From JAFDCJ01 sp964527835 (lineage in GTDB: Bacteria; Desulfobacterota; Desulfobacteria; Desulfobacterales; JAFDCJ01): 64,000 bases of DNA. Each line of letters opens with the position of its first letter. Position 1 is the first letter of the stretch. Shown here piece by piece: positions 1 through 8,608 of the stretch. The stretch is taken from contig CAZGNV010000013.1 of NCBI GenBank assembly GCA_964527835.1, forward strand, positions 22,285-86,284. The letters are read 5' to 3'. The notes below the pieces were generated by a model. The model ran no database searches. It saw nothing but the letters and a program-made list of their open reading frames with translations, and was not told where the DNA came from. A program made the position numbers and the translations under genes.

Positions 1-1143
1 TTTATCATGCCGGTGGCCTTTATCTTGATCATGTCGCTGACCATGCGTGATCTGTTCGCCTCCCATGCCGTTCGGCAGATCAAAATCCTGGTGGTCAATC
101 GGGACCAGGGGGAGCAGTCGAAGGCCTTTGTTGGGGCCCTGGAAAAACTGGGGACATTTTCCTTGCACCCCCTGGAAGCCGACAGCAGCCTGGATCTGAT
201 CCGGCGCCGGATGTTTGACAATGACGTCAAGTTTGCCCTGGTGGTCGAAAAAGGCTTTTCACTGGTGGCGAATTCGGGTCCGGCGGCCAACACAGCGCGG
301 CAGGTGACGCTGCTGGTCAACCCGACGGTCAACCGGCAGACCTACCTGATTTTAAAAAATTCCTTTGCCGCCAACCTGGCCAAAACCCGGCTGGCATTTT
401 TAATGAAAGACCAGCCGGACCTGCTGGCCTATGCCGGCATTGACCTGGATCAGATCATGCAGCCGGTGGACGCCCTGATTGAAACCCGCTATGTCTATAA
501 GGGTCGACAAAAATTTAAAATTCCCACCGCCGTGCAGCAAAGCGTGCCGGCCTGGCTGGTCTTTTCCATGTTTTTCGTGGTCATCCCCCTGTCCAACACG
601 TTTATCGCCGAAAGAAACTACGGCACCCTGGTGCGTCTCCAGAGCATGAATGTGTCCCCGGGGCTGCTGCTGGCGGGTCGGCTGCTGCCTTTTTTTCTCG
701 TCAATTTGATCCAGGTCGTTTTGATGATTCTGGTGGGGGTTTTCCTGGTGCCCCTGGCCGGCGGCGATGCCCTGACCATGGGAGATTCCTATGGCGGGCT
801 GTTGCTGATCACCATGGCGGTCAGTTTCAGCTCCATTGCCCTGGCCCTGCTGGTGGCCGCGGCTGCCAAAACCACCGAGCATGCCACCACCATCGGCGGG
901 GTGTTGAACATCATCCTGGCCGCCATCGGCGGCATCATGATCCCCAAATTCGTGATGCCGCACTTTATGCAGGTGCTGTCGGTCGTATCACCCATGTCCT
1001 GGGGGCTGGAGGGGTTTCTGGATATATTTCTGAGAAATGCAAATGTACTTGACGTGCTGCCCGAATCCTTATTATTATTTGGTTTCGGTGTGGTGATGCT
1101 CGGTATCACCGCGCTGGTCATGAAAAGGAAAATGCTGCTCTAA
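1..1143 (+). CDS. ABC-2 type transporter permease, 5' truncated by the window
   Basis: The reading frame is open from base 1, and the first residues (FIMPVAFILIMSL) look like the end of a first membrane helix, so the true start lies upstream. After a roughly 150-residue extracytoplasmic region come about five hydrophobic segments, near residues 178-198, 220-248, 262-287, 295-315 and 350-373. This is the layout of ABC-2 exporter permeases of the YhgE/DrrB/NatB kind. The stop is followed within about 80 bases by an acyl carrier protein and ketosynthase genes, so export of a lipid-like or polyketide-like product is a reasonable inference. The substrate cannot be read from the sequence, and the ATPase partner must lie outside the window. 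Confidence 0.85.
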   Translation, partial: FIMPVAFILIMSLTMRDLFASHAVRQIKILVVNRDQGEQSKAFVGALEKLGTFSLHPLEADSSLDLIRRRMFDNDVKFALVVEKGFSLVANSGPAANTARQVTLLVNPTVNRQTYLILKNSFAANLAKTRLAFLMKDQPDLLAYAGIDLDQIMQPVDALIETRYVYKGRQKFKIPTAVQQSVPAWLVFSMFFVVIPLSNTFIAERNYGTLVRLQSMNVSPGLLLAGRLLPFFLVNLIQVVLMILVGVFLVPLAGGDALTMGDSYGGLLLITMAVSFSSIALALLVAAAAKTTEHATTIGGVLNIILAAIGGIMIPKFVMPHFMQVLSVVSPMSWGLEGFLDIFLRNANVLDVLPESLLLFGFGVVMLGITALVMKRKMLL

Positions 1144-1224
1144 GTGTTTTACAATATTCATTCGCCTCGGTGGAATTCATGTTGCACCCGGGGCGTTTTT
1201 TCTGTCAGGAGCGTGCCTTTGGTT

Positions 1225-1491
1225 ATGAGGGGATCGCTGGATCAAAAGCTGAAAAATGAGATCAAAGCCCTGATCATCGAAAGCTGCGAGCTGGACATTG
1301 AAGTCGATCAAATCGATGATGACTGCCCGCTTTTTTCCCCGAAGTCGGAGTTGGGGCTTGACTCCATCGATGCGCTGCAGATATCGATCGCCATTCAAAA
1401 CACCTATGGCATCGCCATTCGCGACAGCAAGCAGATGCGCCGGGTCGTGAAATCCGTCAACACCTTCGCCGATTTTCTCCAGCCGGAATAA
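1225..1491 (+). CDS. acyl carrier protein
   Basis: An 88-residue acidic protein with the phosphopantetheine attachment motif LGLDSIDALQ; the modified serine is Ser47. Length and motif fit a type II acyl carrier protein. The frame is open back to a GTG at 1144, but the Met at 1225 has an AGGAG about 13 bases upstream and gives the normal ACP length. The ketosynthase gene follows three bases after the stop, so the two are translationally linked. The protein would carry acyl intermediates for the adjacent ketosynthase pair and probably for the BtrH-like acyltransferase on the opposite strand. It looks like a dedicated secondary ACP rather than the housekeeping AcpP, an inference from context. 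Confidence 0.85.
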   Translation: MRGSLDQKLKNEIKALIIESCELDIEVDQIDDDCPLFSPKSELGLDSIDALQISIAIQNTYGIAIRDSKQMRRVVKSVNTFADFLQPE

Positions 1492-1494
1492 TCC

Positions 1495-2649
1495 ATGATC
1501 AATGACAGGGTCTATATCCGCGGCAAGGCCGTCACCTGTGCCCTGGGCGACGAAATCGAGCCAGCAGTGGCCATGATGAAAACCGGGCGGGTTCACGCGA
1601 CGGATGTCGATTTGCAGCTGCTGGGCCAGGATTACAGCCGGCCCTATTTTCGCCTGCCGGAAAACAACCTGAACCCGGCCAGGGGGGTTGAACAGTGCTT
1701 TTACGATATTCTTTTCAGCACCGTTGCCAAGGCCATTGACGATGCCGGGCTCACACCGGATGAAATTCAAGACCTGCCGGTGTTTTTCGGCTCCACCTCC
1801 ATGGACATGCCCATTTTCGAAGACACCTGGCGTGCCGGCGCCAATGATTTTGCCCGGTCTGCCGCCGGTTACGGCAGGATCGTCAGCGAAGTCGCCGGGC
1901 ACTTCGGCATCCAGGCTGCCGCCTACACCTTTACCACCGCCTGCACTTCCAGCGCCAACGCCATGCTTTGCGCAGCTGCCATGATCACCGGGGGCTATAT
2001 CAAAAGGGCCCTGGTGGTCGGGCACGATCTTTTCACCCATTTGGGATTTTACGGCTTCGAGTCGCTGAAACTGATTTCCCCATCGCCGTACAGGCCGTTT
2101 GACAAAAACCGGCAGGGGGTCATCATGGGAGAGGGGAGCGGCGCCTTGATTCTGGATACTAAAAGTAAGGGACCCAACGATTTTTATTGCCTGGGCGGCG
2201 CCAATATCTGCGATGTCAGCAGTGTCACCGGTCACAATGATGACGGCGGGCAGATTGCAGTCGTGATAGGCAAGGCGCTTGCCCATGCCGGCGTCGATCC
2301 CGGGGACATTGATGCCGTCAAGGCCCATGCCACCGGCAGCTATCACAATGATCTTGCCGAGGCCAGCGGTATCCGGCAGGTGTTTTACAATCAGATCCCC
2401 CCCGTGACAGGCTTAAAGCCCTTTGTCGGGCACACCCTGGGAGCCTGCGGGGCCATCGAGCTGATCCTGTTTACTGAAGCGGTCAAAAGCGGGTTTGTGC
2501 CGGCTACCCCGGGTTTTGAACAGGTCGACGAACAATTGAATATCAAACCGATCGGGCGGCCGCTGCCCGTGGAGTCCGGGACGTTTTTGCTGAATTATTT
2601 CGGCTTCGGGGGCAATTGTGTCGCCCTGGTGGTTTCAAACTTGAGATAG
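1495..2649 (+). CDS. beta-ketoacyl-ACP synthase (KAS II/FabF-like)
   Basis: A 384-residue thiolase-fold condensing enzyme with the full Cys-His-His triad: Cys150 in TACTSSANAM, His278 in KAHATGSYHND and His313 in VGHTLGACGAIE. It should catalyse decarboxylative Claisen condensation of malonyl-ACP with an acyl primer. It is slightly shorter than typical FabF (about 410 residues). It sits between the ACP and a second ketosynthase-like protein that lacks the cysteine, so the pair resembles KS-alpha/chain-length-factor heterodimers of type II polyketide and aryl-polyene systems. The start is an ATG three bases after the ACP stop. The product is unknown. Confidence 0.85.
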   Translation: MINDRVYIRGKAVTCALGDEIEPAVAMMKTGRVHATDVDLQLLGQDYSRPYFRLPENNLNPARGVEQCFYDILFSTVAKAIDDAGLTPDEIQDLPVFFGSTSMDMPIFEDTWRAGANDFARSAAGYGRIVSEVAGHFGIQAAAYTFTTACTSSANAMLCAAAMITGGYIKRALVVGHDLFTHLGFYGFESLKLISPSPYRPFDKNRQGVIMGEGSGALILDTKSKGPNDFYCLGGANICDVSSVTGHNDDGGQIAVVIGKALAHAGVDPGDIDAVKAHATGSYHNDLAEASGIRQVFYNQIPPVTGLKPFVGHTLGACGAIELILFTEAVKSGFVPATPGFEQVDEQLNIKPIGRPLPVESGTFLLNYFGFGGNCVALVVSNLR

Positions 2650-2653
2650 CGTT

Positions 2654-3526
2654 ATGTATATTTACAACCACGGTACCTTCATCGGCCAACCGGTGGACGA
2701 TTTAGCAGTGTATAAGCGGGCAATCAGCCGTTACAGCGCCGTGAAGTTCCGGCGCGCCAGCAAGTTTGTATTGCTGTCGCTGGCAGGGGCCTGCCGGTGC
2801 GCCCACAGGCAGGCCCTAAAAACTGACACCGCCGTTTATCTGACCACTGAAAACGGCACCATGGCGGGCACCGAAACCGTGCTGGAACAGATTTTCGACA
2901 AGCACGAGTTTCCCCTGCCCTATAATTTTATCAATACCATGAGCAACACGGCCGCATTTTACGTTGCCCAGACCCTGGAAATAAATGGGCGCAATTTCAC
3001 CCTCTCCAGCCAGCAGTTTTCCTTTGAAAGGGGGCTGGAGCTGCTGCGCTGCGATCTGGCCGCCGGGGTTGTCACCCGGGCCCTGGTGGGGGGCGTGGAC
3101 GAAGCCTGCCCTTCAATGGCACGGTTTGGAGACCGGCTGAACCGGCCCCTTGGGGAGCAGCGCCAGGTGGAGGGCAGCTGCTGGCTGTTGATGGGTGCCG
3201 ACAGCCGGGGGGCTGTGGGCGAGATTCACGCCCTTGAATCTTTCGACGGATTGAACCGGACGGCAGGCTGGCTCAAGAAGCAGAAATTCAAACAGCCTGC
3301 CGTATTGTCTTACGGGATCCTGGTGGAACCTGCTGAAAAAAAAATCGTTGCCGCGGCAGTCCCCCAGGGGGTTGAATTCGACCCCATCAGCCAGCTCGGT
3401 TATTTTGATTCCATTACCGCCGGCGGGATTTGCGCCTTTCTGGATCGCTGGGCGGATGCCCGCCTGGTGCACGTCAACAAGGATCTTCGAGGCCGGTTCA
3501 TGGTAGTGGTGGGTGAAAAGTACTGA
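2654..3526 (+). CDS. ketosynthase-like protein with Gln in place of the catalytic Cys (chain-length-factor-like)
   Basis: A 290-residue protein starting four bases after the ketosynthase stop. It has thiolase-fold landmarks (TENGTMAGTETVLEQ, NTMSNTAAFYVAQ, RALVGGVDEAC). Aligning RALVGG with RALVVG of the upstream enzyme places Gln121 of SSQQF where the nucleophilic Cys should be. Replacement of Cys by Gln is the classic mark of KS-beta/chain-length factors in type II polyketide synthases. The two catalytic histidines are not recognisable, and the protein is about 100 residues shorter than a full ketosynthase, so the C-terminal half is reduced. It probably acts as the non-condensing partner of the upstream enzyme. 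The residue replacement is seen; the role is inferred. Confidence 0.7.
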   Translation: MYIYNHGTFIGQPVDDLAVYKRAISRYSAVKFRRASKFVLLSLAGACRCAHRQALKTDTAVYLTTENGTMAGTETVLEQIFDKHEFPLPYNFINTMSNTAAFYVAQTLEINGRNFTLSSQQFSFERGLELLRCDLAAGVVTRALVGGVDEACPSMARFGDRLNRPLGEQRQVEGSCWLLMGADSRGAVGEIHALESFDGLNRTAGWLKKQKFKQPAVLSYGILVEPAEKKIVAAAVPQGVEFDPISQLGYFDSITAGGICAFLDRWADARLVHVNKDLRGRFMVVVGEKY

Positions 3527-3540
3527 ATCCTGATGAACCC

Positions 3541-3630
3541 ATAAAAACTCTGATTTTCTCGCTTCGCAAGCCTTTTCGGGAGCGGTGAAGGGTTGATGGC
3601 GCTCGAAAACGACCTTTTACGGGGCTGTCA
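3541..3630. repeat. dispersed repeat family 1, near-complete copy
   Basis: This intergenic stretch between two convergent genes contains the family core TTTTCTCGCTTCGCAAGCC followed by TTTTCGGGAGCGGTGAAGGG and the right half CGCTCGAAAACGACCTTTTA. Related copies lie near 11302, 16283, 19372, 46339, 50845, 59195, 62411 and 63814. The core varies between GCTTAAGC and GCTTCGC, as expected for a non-coding hairpin repeat. Confidence 0.7.
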
Positions 3631-3640
3631 GGCTTGATTC

Positions 3641-4642
3641 TTATTTCACCGCCTTGAGCATCCGGTAAACCTGTTTTTCGTTTTCACCGCAGCGCCTCAA
3701 GGACCGGGCGATAAGGTCGATATCTCCGGCGCTGCGCTTATTTTTCACCACCCGGGCGCACTGGAGCGCGAATTGACGCCAGGCATCACCGACGGCGGTC
3801 ATCTGCACCGAAGCTTCCTTTAACACCGGCAGGTTGAGGATGCCGTATGCTTCCTGCAAAAAGGCGGCGTACATGAATCGAAACCCGCCGCCGCCGGTTC
3901 CGATTTCTTCCTGCATGCGCACGATGTTGCCCACAAAATGCCGCACATAGCGCTCGTCGCTTTCCCTTGACAGCCTTGCGACCCTGCGGGCCAGGTGGTT
4001 GATCCCCTTGATGCCGATCCAGGGAAGCGGGGCATACAGCATCATGCGCACTGTTTTTTTGATCGCTTTGCGGATGAGTTTTTCGAGATCCGGCGCTTGC
4101 GAATGCTCAAGCGGATAGTGGGCCAGCCCTTTGGGGGCGCTGAATCCCCTGGCAAAACGCGCCTTTTTCAAATCAGCGGCTTTTATTCTTTCCAGGTGGT
4201 CGAAAACCGGATCGCTGAGCAGGTATTCATCGGCGTCCCGGCCGACAATGATGATGTTGTGGGCGTTGAACTGGAAGCGCATTTCCGGTGGAAAATAGGG
4301 GGAATAATAAACCGAGGTCTGAAGCCCCACCAGCCGGCCGGCGGCCACAAATTCATCCAGCTGCGCCATGGCCAGATCGGGGTCCCGATAGGTCCGGCGA
4401 AAGTATTGCACCCCCAGCAGCCCGGGCAGATTCTTGACAATGTAGCCGGGAAACATGCGGTAGGAAATCACGGGCAGGTTGCCCATTTTTAGAAACGGCA
4501 GATAGGCAAAACACAGGGTTCCGCTAAGACCAAAAACCATGGGCTCGGATAACGGCAGTCCATGGTATTTTAGCAGCGTCGCCATGACGCCGCTTTCGCA
4601 ATGGGCAAAATGCTGGTGTTCAAAATCGGCGCTGGGATCCAA
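3641..4642 (-). CDS. BtrH N-terminal domain protein, probable ACP-dependent acyltransferase
   Basis: A 333-residue protein whose N-terminus (HCESGVMATLLKYHG, then FGLSGTL) matches the BtrH_N family, which has a papain-like fold. In butirosin synthesis BtrH transfers an acyl group from an ACP to an amine acceptor. Cys15, preceded by His14, is the candidate nucleophile. The C-terminal region is of the type that usually accompanies BtrH_N. Translation starts at a TTG with AAGGAG about ten bases upstream, one base after the stop of the preceding gene. It converges on the ACP/ketosynthase genes, which supports an acyl-ACP donor. The acceptor molecule is unknown. Confidence 0.75.
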   Translation of the reverse strand: MDPSADFEHQHFAHCESGVMATLLKYHGLPLSEPMVFGLSGTLCFAYLPFLKMGNLPVISYRMFPGYIVKNLPGLLGVQYFRRTYRDPDLAMAQLDEFVAAGRLVGLQTSVYYSPYFPPEMRFQFNAHNIIIVGRDADEYLLSDPVFDHLERIKAADLKKARFARGFSAPKGLAHYPLEHSQAPDLEKLIRKAIKKTVRMMLYAPLPWIGIKGINHLARRVARLSRESDERYVRHFVGNIVRMQEEIGTGGGGFRFMYAAFLQEAYGILNLPVLKEASVQMTAVGDAWRQFALQCARVVKNKRSAGDIDLIARSLRRCGENEKQVYRMLKAVK

Positions 4643-4643
4643 T

Positions 4644-5051
4644 TCAGATCGTCTCCTTGAAATTTTTCAATGTCCGGATATCCACCTGAAAAAAGTCCGC
4701 GTATCGTTGGAGCAGCCTGTCGTTTAACCGGCTGAACACTCTGGGATTCAGGTGGCGTTTGACCCGCCAGCGGGCCAGGCCCATACCGGCGGCCAGGGCG
4801 GGGACATCCATGTAATATTTATGCATGAAATATTCGATGGGTGCGGTCTCGCCCTTGATTGCCCGTGCCTTTGCGTCCTGCGCCAGTTTATCGAAATCGT
4901 CGACCACATCGCGCAGCACCACTTCTTCGGCATCCCAGCCGCTGGTGGCAACCCGGGTATATTGACCATTTTCATCAACGGCATACACCGTCTTGGTGCC
5001 ATAGCCCTTGAAGGTCCGGATGTCATCCTGGGGCACTTCCTTGATTTTCAT
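4644..5051 (-). CDS. small protein with HTH-like C-terminus, partner of the BtrH-like enzyme
   Basis: A 135-residue protein starting at MKIKEVPQ (GGGGGA upstream); the frame is open to 5159, but the extra residues look non-coding. The N-terminal half (KGYGTKTVYAVDENGQYTRV) resembles a small beta domain. The C-terminal part (LAAGMGLARWRVKRHLNPRVF, then LLQRYADFFQVDIRTL) has the spacing of an Xre-like helix-turn-helix or similar helical domain. It lies immediately upstream of the BtrH-type gene (one base apart) with its own sigma-70-like promoter. I do not recognise a named family. It could be a regulator or a structural partner of the acyltransferase. Confidence 0.6.
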   Translation of the reverse strand: MKIKEVPQDDIRTFKGYGTKTVYAVDENGQYTRVATSGWDAEEVVLRDVVDDFDKLAQDAKARAIKGETAPIEYFMHKYYMDVPALAAGMGLARWRVKRHLNPRVFSRLNDRLLQRYADFFQVDIRTLKNFKETI

Positions 5052-5137
5052 GCTGCTGTCCCCCGTCAATGCCGGCGGATGGATCTGAAGCCGGAAACTG
5101 GATGTTTGCTGGTTGTTCGCGCTGCTGGAGCGATGTT

Positions 5138-5166
5138 TTAATATCCTGAATCCTGGCACATATCAA
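5138..5166 (-). promoter_or_regulatory. sigma-70-like promoter for the minus-strand BtrH unit
   Basis: On the minus strand TTGATA (5166-5161) and TATTAA (5143-5138) are separated by 17 bases, about 90 bases upstream of the 5051 start. It is divergent from the sppA promoter about 70 bases away. Confidence 0.45.
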
Positions 5167-5236
5167 TATTAATTGCGGCGTTCAATCAGTTTTTCCCGGC
5201 AGGGCGCGCGGCCATCCGAGGCCAATGTGGGGTTGC

Positions 5237-5265
5237 TTGACACTTCTGCAGGGCCTCATTATATT
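5237..5265 (+). promoter_or_regulatory. sigma-70 promoter for sppA
   Basis: TTGACA (5237-5242), a 17-base spacer and TATATT (5260-5265) give an almost consensus promoter, with the expected start about 65 bases before the sppA ATG. Confidence 0.65.
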
Positions 5266-5336
5266 TACTTGAATTGAGCGTTTCAAAATTCTTCAATTTT
5301 CCAGCACCGCCAACTTTTCTGCCGAGGAATATCGAT

Positions 5337-6320
5337 ATGCGTAAATTGCTGTTGTTTGCTTTGATGATCATTTTGTTTTCGGTCACCGGTTGTACGACTC
5401 CTAAAATTCGGCTTTTTCCCAGCCAGGCCGATCCGCTCAAGGAGTTCACCCTGGCGGGCGAGGCGGATCAGAAGATTGTCGTGATTCCCGTGCGGGGCAT
5501 TATTTCCGACGCCCCCAAGGAGGGTTTTATCCGCACCCGGCCCAGCCTGGTGCAGGAGGTGGTCTCCCAGCTGCGCCTGGCGGCCAGGGATAAAGATGTC
5601 CGGGCGGTGATTTTAAAAATCAACTCACCGGGCGGCTCGGTGACGGCCAGCGATATCCTTTTTAACGAGATCCGGAATTTCAAAAAACGCACCGGAGCCA
5701 AAGTGGTGGCGGCCATGATGGGAGTGGCGGCCTCGGGGGGGTATTACCTTGCCCTGCCGGCGGATTATATTCTGGCCCATCCCACCACCGTCACCGGTTC
5801 GGTGGGCGTTATTTTTGTGCGGCCGCAGGTGGCGGGGCTGATGCACAAAATCGGCGTCGGCGTGCAGGTCAACAAATCCGGCAAACTCAAGGACATGGGA
5901 TCTCCCTTTCGGGCCGCAACCGCCCAGGAGGAAAAAATATTGCAGGACCTCACCGACCGGCTGGGAGATCGTTTTGTGGACCTGGTCGCCAAATACCGGC
6001 ACCTGGATCCAAAAGCCGCGGCTGAAATTGCCACCGCCCGGGTATACCTGGCCAATGAAGCCCTCGCATTGGGCCTGGTGGACGGCGTCGGGTACCTGGA
6101 CGAAGCGCTGGCAGTGGCCAGAAAACAGGCCGGCCTGCCGCCGGATGCCAAGGTGGTGGTCTACCGGCGCACCGAATACCCGGATGACAACATTTACAAT
6201 ACTTCGACGCGCTATGGCGGGGGGGAACTGTCGGTCATCTCGGTTGATCTCTCCGATGTGCTGCTCCCGTTGCGGGCGGGATTTTACTATCTATGGCCGG
6301 CGGCCGCCGCAGGACAATGA
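5337..6320 (+). CDS. sppA: signal peptide peptidase SppA, short form, lipoprotein
   Basis: A 327-residue S49-family serine protease that cleaves remnant signal peptides in or near the membrane. The N-terminus is a lipoprotein signal with lipobox SVTGC (Cys19). The core has LKINSPGGSV, the nucleophile Ser133 in GVAASGGYYLA, and the general-base Lys185 in SGKLKDMGSPFR. The Ser-Lys spacing of 52 residues matches single-domain bacterial SppA (Bacillus type), not the duplicated 600-residue E. coli form. The ATG at 5337 follows GAGGAA; the in-frame extension upstream has no ribosome site. The gene is monocistronic, with its own promoter and an inverted repeat downstream near 6507. Confidence 0.9.
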   Translation: MRKLLLFALMIILFSVTGCTTPKIRLFPSQADPLKEFTLAGEADQKIVVIPVRGIISDAPKEGFIRTRPSLVQEVVSQLRLAARDKDVRAVILKINSPGGSVTASDILFNEIRNFKKRTGAKVVAAMMGVAASGGYYLALPADYILAHPTTVTGSVGVIFVRPQVAGLMHKIGVGVQVNKSGKLKDMGSPFRAATAQEEKILQDLTDRLGDRFVDLVAKYRHLDPKAAAEIATARVYLANEALALGLVDGVGYLDEALAVARKQAGLPPDAKVVVYRRTEYPDDNIYNTSTRYGGGELSVISVDLSDVLLPLRAGFYYLWPAAAAGQ

Positions 6321-6506
6321 TTGGAAGTCGGAAGGGGGAAATCGGAATGCGGAAACGAGAGAGTGGTCGTTCTGTCCCTATCTATGGCTTGACTTGATCA
6401 ATGAATTGCTGCTATTGAAAAACACATTAAAGGAAAAAAGCATCCAAAATTTGTAACCCTGCATTTCGTATCCCGATGAGGATCGCCCATGGCTGGATTG
6501 GTCATC

Positions 6507-6540
6507 AAAACCCTGTCTCTACTGGTGAGAGCGGGGTTTT
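6507..6540. terminator. inverted repeat, possible bidirectional terminator
   Basis: AAAACCC (6507-6513) pairs with GGGTTTT (6534-6540), with an inner CTCT/AGAG stem; the flanks are A-rich on one side and T-rich on the other. It is the only feature I see in the 275-base gap between sppA and the lipoprotein gene. Confidence 0.45.
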
Positions 6541-6595
6541 GCTGTGATGGGGTTTGTGTGCGGCGCTTTGAACCATTAGCAAAGGAGGTTTGAGG

Positions 6596-7018
6596 ATGAG
6601 ACTTCAAAAAAAGGCATCCATGACGACGATCCTGGCTTTATGTCTGGTGGGGGTGTTCTGGCTTGCCGGGTGCGCCGGCAGGGGGGCCCCGGAAAAAACC
6701 AACTGCGATGCCAAGATCACCTGGCAGGTGGCCAGGGAGGCGAAACTCACCCAATTCGACTGCGCGGTGGGCAAGCATGGCGGCCAGCCGTCACTTATTT
6801 TCACCGTGGGGATTGAAAATCCCACCGCTAAACCGCTGCGCTACCGGATCAATATCTTTCTGGAGGACATGGACAAGGCTGCCGGATATCTTGTGCCGCG
6901 CAAGGGCAAACCACCGGTGATTCAGCCCGGCAAAGGGGCGACAGTGAAAATTCCCTTTATCGGCACCGGCAAGGAATCCAAGAAAATTCTGGTGATTGTC
7001 AAAGCGTTCAGCTCCTAG
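6596..7018 (+). CDS. small lipoprotein of unknown function
   Basis: A 140-residue protein with an n-region MRLQKK, a hydrophobic stretch and lipobox WLAGC, so it should be lipidated and exported. The mature part has alternating beta-type segments (SLIFTVGIENPT, LRYRINIFLEDMD, ATVKIPFIGTG), suggesting a single Ig-like or beta-sandwich domain. The ATG at 6596 follows a strong AAAGGAGG; an in-frame TTG at 6590 is rejected because it overlaps that site. The TAXI binding-protein gene starts 50 bases downstream on the same strand, so co-transcription is likely. I recognise no family, and a periplasmic accessory role to the transporter is only a guess. Confidence 0.75.
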   Translation: MRLQKKASMTTILALCLVGVFWLAGCAGRGAPEKTNCDAKITWQVAREAKLTQFDCAVGKHGGQPSLIFTVGIENPTAKPLRYRINIFLEDMDKAAGYLVPRKGKPPVIQPGKGATVKIPFIGTGKESKKILVIVKAFSS

Positions 7019-7068
7019 TTTGAGGGCCTCGCAAAACATTCATTCCGGACATCAAGGAGGGCTGCAAG

Positions 7069-8052
7069 ATGAAACCTACGGGCACAAAAATTCTTTTCCT
7101 TACAATGGCAGTGTTGTGCTGTGCACTGTTGATTGCCGGCTCGGCGTCGGCGCGCACCCAGTTTGTCTCCATCGGCACGGGAGGCACCGGCGGCATTTAT
7201 TACCCCTACGGCGGGGGCGTGGCTGAAATCTGGTCCAAATTCGTTCCCGGCGTCAAGGCCGTGGCCGAGGTGACCGGCGCCAGCGTGGAAAACGTCAAGC
7301 TGGCCCACAAGGGGGAAACTGTGGTCGGTGAGGTCATGGGCGATGTGGCCGAGGCCGGCTACAAGGGAACCGGCAAATTCAAGGGCAAAAAACACAACAT
7401 TCTGTCCATGGCCATCATGTATCCCAACCTGCTGCAGATCGTCACCCTGAAAAAAAGCGGCATCACCAACATCGAACAGGTCAAGGGCCGTCATATCAGC
7501 ACCGGCAGCCCGGGCAGCGGCACCAATTTCATGGCCGAAAACGTTTTCAAGGCCCTGGGCATTCCCTTGAACTCATACAAGGACAGCCGCCTGTCGTTTA
7601 CCGAAAGCGCCAACGCTCTGAGAGACGGCACCATCGAGGTGGGCATCTGGTCGGTGGGACCCGGCACCAGCTCCATCCTGGATCTGGCCACCACCCATGA
7701 CATCCATATCATTGCCTTCACCCCGGAGCAGACCAAAAAGATCCTGGCGGCCAACCAGAACTATTCCGCGGTGGAACTGGCCGGCGGTGTATACCGCGGG
7801 GTTGACCAGGCCGTGCCCACCATCGGGGTATGGAACGTCATGATTTGCCAGAAGTCCCTGGATACGGATATGGTCTACAACCTGGTCAAAGCCCTTTACG
7901 AGCACCAGGACTATCTGCTGAAAATACATCCTTCGGCGTCCTATACCACGCCGGAAAATGCGGTCAAGTATTCGCCCATCCCCCTGCATCCGGGCACCAT
8001 CAAATACCTCAAGGAAAAAGGCATTGCCGTGCCCGCCCGGCTGATGCCCTGA
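7069..8052 (+). CDS. TAXI family TRAP transporter solute-binding protein
   Basis: A 327-residue periplasmic binding protein with a Sec signal (MKPTGTKILFLTMAVLCC, cleavage near SASA) and the TAXI hallmark start of the mature domain, FVSIGTGGTGGIYYPYGGG. Further family motifs are HISTGSPGSGTNFMAE and GIWSVGPGTSSILDL. It would deliver an unknown substrate (glutamate-like or other carboxylate in studied relatives) to the fused permease encoded two genes downstream. AAGGAGG precedes the ATG. DUF1850 then permease is the usual TAXI operon order. Confidence 0.92.
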   Translation: MKPTGTKILFLTMAVLCCALLIAGSASARTQFVSIGTGGTGGIYYPYGGGVAEIWSKFVPGVKAVAEVTGASVENVKLAHKGETVVGEVMGDVAEAGYKGTGKFKGKKHNILSMAIMYPNLLQIVTLKKSGITNIEQVKGRHISTGSPGSGTNFMAENVFKALGIPLNSYKDSRLSFTESANALRDGTIEVGIWSVGPGTSSILDLATTHDIHIIAFTPEQTKKILAANQNYSAVELAGGVYRGVDQAVPTIGVWNVMICQKSLDTDMVYNLVKALYEHQDYLLKIHPSASYTTPENAVKYSPIPLHPGTIKYLKEKGIAVPARLMP

Positions 8053-8053
8053 G

Positions 8054-8608
8054 ATGGGAAGACGGATCAGACGCAGCCGCCGGCTGGTTTTTTTCGCCGC
8101 CGGCTGTGTCGCCGTTCTGGCCCTGGCCGCTGCGCTGATTCCCGGGGGGCTGGAGCTGCGGGTCGTGCCGGTCAAGGACGGTGCGCCGCTGCTGGTGCTG
8201 CCTATGAAGCCGGGTGAGCGCTTTACCGTGCATTATTACCATTCGGTGGAAAACGCCCCGATCTGGGAAGTCCACAGCCTGGATCAAAAGGGGCGTATCT
8301 ATATTGAAGAAGAGCGCTATTTGAAATTCGGTGCCGGCATGGGCCGCATGCCCGGTGTAGGCCGCATGGTCAAACGCGGTCCCTATGAAGTCATCGAGGA
8401 TATGCACCTGCCCACGGGAGACTTTATTTTGCGGGTGGGAAGCCCCGGGGTCGATCACACGGTGATCTGGCGCGGCCAGCGCAAAAACCTGTCCGCTGTG
8501 GCCCCCCATGTGGCGGTGCGGTTTTCCGCCCGCCCGGTGAGCCTGCTGCACTGCTGGTGGCGGCGGATCTTTCCCCACCCGGCCACACCGGTCATCGGGA
8601 GCAGCTGA
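8054..8608 (+). CDS. DUF1850 protein of the TAXI-TRAP operon
   Basis: A 184-residue protein with an Arg-rich N-terminus, one membrane anchor (FFAAGCVAVLALAAALI) and the DUF1850 signature RFTVHYYHSVENAPIWEVHSL. It begins two bases after the binding-protein stop, and its TGA overlaps the permease ATG (TGATG), so the three genes are translationally coupled. The family is found almost only beside TAXI-TRAP permeases. Its function is not established; a periplasmic role in substrate transfer or subunit assembly is inferred from the constant linkage. Confidence 0.85.
   Translation: MGRRIRRSRRLVFFAAGCVAVLALAAALIPGGLELRVVPVKDGAPLLVLPMKPGERFTVHYYHSVENAPIWEVHSLDQKGRIYIEEERYLKFGAGMGRMPGVGRMVKRGPYEVIEDMHLPTGDFILRVGSPGVDHTVIWRGQRKNLSAVAPHVAVRFSARPVSLLHCWWRRIFPHPATPVIGSS

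Noticed and set aside
1177..2346. 389-codon open frame antisense to the ketosynthase
   Set aside because: It mirrors the codon structure of a clear enzyme in GC-rich DNA, has a low-complexity composition and no family motif.
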